This document shows, piece by piece, positions 61,211 to 64,000 of a stretch of DNA of 64,000 nt (positions are counted from its first letter, which is position 1; each line of letters begins with the position of its first letter). The notes below the pieces were generated by a model. The model made no database searches. It saw only the letters and a list, made by a program, of their open reading frames with translations, and was not told where the DNA came from. This stretch comes from Beta vulgaris subsp. vulgaris (lineage: Eukaryota; Streptophyta; Magnoliopsida; Caryophyllales; Amaranthaceae): NCBI RefSeq assembly GCF_026745355.1, contig NC_079207.1, positions 17,702,959 to 17,766,958 on the forward strand, read 5' to 3'. The position numbers and the translations under genes are program-made.

Positions 61211-62930
61211 GTAAGATTTCAATATTATACCTGTGGCTTTCCCAATCTGTTTTACCTGCTCCGTGTGTGTCTTTCACAATCTACAAGTAATTTACATATA
61301 GAACATATATGCCCTTGTATTGAGATAATTCAAATAACTTTATAATTGGAATACCTTTTCATTCATTCAATATCATTCACTATAAAATCACATGCATATC
61401 AATATAATCTTAAAAGACTCCGAAAATTCAACTAAGTTATAAAAAAAATAATTGAGCACCTAGTCCGTTTCTTCCAATTCATGTGCACAAATTCCATGTT
61501 TTTCACACAAATTTGAAGCAGATTACAGTTGATGCCACAAACATAATGTGCTATCAGTTGATGTAGAAGCAAGCTCATTAGCAGACAAGAATTTAACATA
61601 TGAAAAAACTTTTCTATGACCAGAGAAGACATGAACATGCTGGGTAATACTTCTCAAGTGTCTCAATATAAGAAGCTGAATCATCATCTTCACATGTCAC
61701 AAAGGTAACATTCTCATGTGAATATTACTACCAAACTCAAAAATCTACTATGAAATAGAAGATGAACAAAAATACAGCAAAACTCACTTGTCGAACTCAG
61801 ACACCAAGATGGGATAAGTGTGGTAGCTCTTGCAGAAATATCACACCAACTATATTAGTCCCTATAGTCATCACCTGCCAAATATCCCTAATGTTCCCCA
61901 TACAATTCAGGATCTTCAATTCTATGTGCTAAACACATTCAGAGATCTTTCACACCTCTTCATCTCCATAAGCTTTGCAAACCACGAGAATTACGGGCCC
62001 TGTTACAGATGAAGGAAGTGACCCAGGTATTATGTTGTCAAACTGAGTTAGAAATTATAACACAGAAGGAGATCCACTGTTATTTAAATATAACAGTATT
62101 AAATGCTAAACCCAATTTTAGGGAAAATGTTACGCTACAATATAAATGAAAGATCTTTAAGGTATAGTGATTCTAAAGTATAAGAGTTGAGCTCTATTTG
62201 AGGATAACAACTACCCTAAATGTCCAAAAAAAGGGTTAATGGTTCCCCATCCCTCCCTCCATCCTTGTACCACCATTATCTCATAATCTCATCCCCTTAA
62301 TCACCCCTATACAGATATATGCTCCTTTGTTTTCCTCAATTTCCTGCCTCGGTACCCCTTTTTGCATTGGCCCATCTAAGCTCGCAACTGTAAATTTTCA
62401 AAAGAGATACAACAAAGAGTAGTTGTGTAATAGGTTGACACCGTATAGAAGAATGACTGAAAATCTGACTCAGGTGCTAGCAGGGTATGGTAAATATACG
62501 ACATTGCCTTAGGCCCTTCATTCCACCCATAGGTATTTGCGTCTACAGTTTCAAAATCCCTCTAAATCCATGCTAGAGGTAATACAAAAAATAGCCTTTT
62601 CACTAGACAATTAACTCTACAAATCATATATACATCAAATTGAGAAGATAAGCATACAAAATAACCTATGATTAGATTTTCCTGCATAAAGATATGATCT
62701 TTATGTGATGAAACACACTAAAAAGTAGCATAAAGACATAAGCTTAAGGTTAAAAGGGGCAGCAATGCGAGTACACCAATATTTTTCAACTGTGTTTTTC
62801 AACTCCTACTTCTTCTCCGTTGATCAAAATCATAATAATTTTAGTAAGAAAATGAAAGAGATGATGAGAGAGTTTTGAAGAAGAACTACCAATATTTAAG
62901 AGGATTAAATGTTTTTACCTGTATGTACTG
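61211..62930. other. Unassigned AT-rich DNA
   Basis: No coding family, LTR pair or tandem array recognised. It may be the interior of the CACTA-like element that starts at 60870. Confidence 0.4.
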
Positions 62931-64000
62931 TAGTTGTTTCGGTTATGAAACGGTGACGGGATAAAGGTTTGTCCGTCAGTACCGAGGGCTGCCCGGGAGT
63001 GGTGATCTGCACAAGAACAAACATGAGCTACTCTCGGGATGGTTGTGAGGAAACCCGTTCCGACGCTCAAGTCCGCTAGTGTCCGATAAGGATTAGAGAG
63101 AGAGAGAGTTTAGAGAGAGATAAGCTATTTTTAGTATGCGAGAGAATGTACTGCAAAAATAGTACTATTGGGCGATTTATAGATGTACTATTTGCCTAGC
63201 AGGATAAGTAATCATTCGACACATGTATGGCTGTAATGAATCTGTCAGAGGGAAGATTCCCTTTATTTTGTCCTCTTCGATGGCCGCGACGGCAGTCCCG
63301 GTCTCATATTGAGGAGCATCAGTTTCCTTCTCATGAGTTTGCGTCCTGGACATTTGTTGTCGGTCATGATAAATGTCCGCCAACAGACTTGGGTAATACC
63401 ATACAACTAGCCCCCAGCATTGTTGACGGTCGTGACCGTCAGCGGTGTTTCTTTTGATACGTCGACAAATTTTGCATGCCTTTTTTATCACGCCCTTGAT
63501 GTTGCCACGTTTTGACATGGGATGAGGTGTGAATTTCAAAAAGTGTAATCATTACTGCTTATGGAATCCCGCTCGTTTTTCCCCTTTTTACTAGGGTGTG
63601 CTACGTGGTGACACTTGGCGTCAATGCGTGGTAGCAGTTCATGAGTTTTTTTTTAATCGCCACCGCTCGTTTTGATATTTAAAAGCGAAATTTTCTTTTA
63701 TTTATTTTCCATTCAACTTATTCGTCTTCTTTAACCTTTTTCTCTTGTTTTTCCATTTCTTCGAGAAAGGCCATTTTCTTGCATTTCCTTCCTTCGTTTC
63801 GAAGGATTTCCATAAATTTCGGCTCTTTTTTCCCGGGTTTTACCCGAGGTGTTGGTTTCACTTTGACACTTTCTTCGGCGAGTCCTTGGTTCACCTACTG
63901 CATTTCAGGGAGCTTTCTTGGTACTGTGTGGAATTTGCTTCGTCTTTTCTAGCCATTTTCCGACGAAATTCTCTTAGGTACCCTTTCGAAATCTTTTGGT
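62931..64000. repeat. Probable Gypsy-type LTR or leader, cut by the window edge
   Basis: GC-richer than its surroundings, with GACGCTCAAGTCCG followed by a GA-repeat, and CTAGCCCCCAGC near 63409. From memory, both phrases recur in long LTRs of plant Tat/Ogre-type elements. No ORF of note and no second copy in the window, so the call is tentative. Confidence 0.3.

Overview
The window is plant nuclear DNA, AT-rich and repeat-dense. Evidence for this: intron-rich genes with GT-AG borders, two DETOXIFICATION (MATE) transporter genes close to the eudicot DTX27 type, and most classes of plant transposable element. A eudicot is likely. Caryophyllales would fit the TGAAC-repeat and GCTGCGG-repeat families from memory, but the sequence alone does not prove it.

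Host genes. Two MATE paralogues lie in tandem on the minus strand: gene A (51807 down to 36215, 511 codons) and gene B (28229 down to 11211, 513 codons). I traced eight coding exons in each. Exons 2 to 8 have identical lengths (542, 87, 57, 239, 119, 90, 48 nt) and identical intron phases, every junction is GT-AG, and neither reading frame is broken. Both genes look functional although 9-10 kb of transposons sits in intron 2 of A and intron 4 of B. The only other host-derived coding sequence I recognise is a broken senescence/ERD7-type fragment near 1.0-1.6 kb, carried inside a Mutator-like element.

Layout. 1-5.6 kb: ATT microsatellites, a Mutator-like element carrying the ERD7-like fragment and a LINE fragment, then featureless DNA with one MITE. 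5.6-10.9 kb: an old Copia element cut by a Helitron pair. 11.2-28.2 kb: gene B; intron 4 holds two MITEs, a long-inverted-repeat Mutator-like element, a Helitron, a LINE fragment and a Copia element that itself contains a CACTA element. 28.4-36.0 kb: intergenic, with a Mutator-like element in an AAT microsatellite, Helitrons, a TGAAC-repeat element, a Gypsy gag-side fragment, and a LINE tail with a perfect 14-bp target duplication. 36.2-51.8 kb: gene A; intron 2 holds a young 5.35-kb Copia with perfect 5-bp target duplications, a Helitron and a CACTA element; introns 3 and 5 hold MITEs. 52.2-56.2 kb: Stowaway MITEs, one containing a SINE and another MITE. 56.9-60.9 kb: a minus-strand Copia whose LTR is split by a CACTA element. 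60.9-64 kb: a CACTA-like start, unresolved DNA, and probably part of a Gypsy-type LTR.

I found no new multi-gene system. The points most worth following are the Mutator-like element with captured host sequence, the joined Helitron pair that looks like 3'-end bypass, the two ATT-microsatellite insertions by one Mutator-like family, and the intact MATE pair that has absorbed so many insertions.
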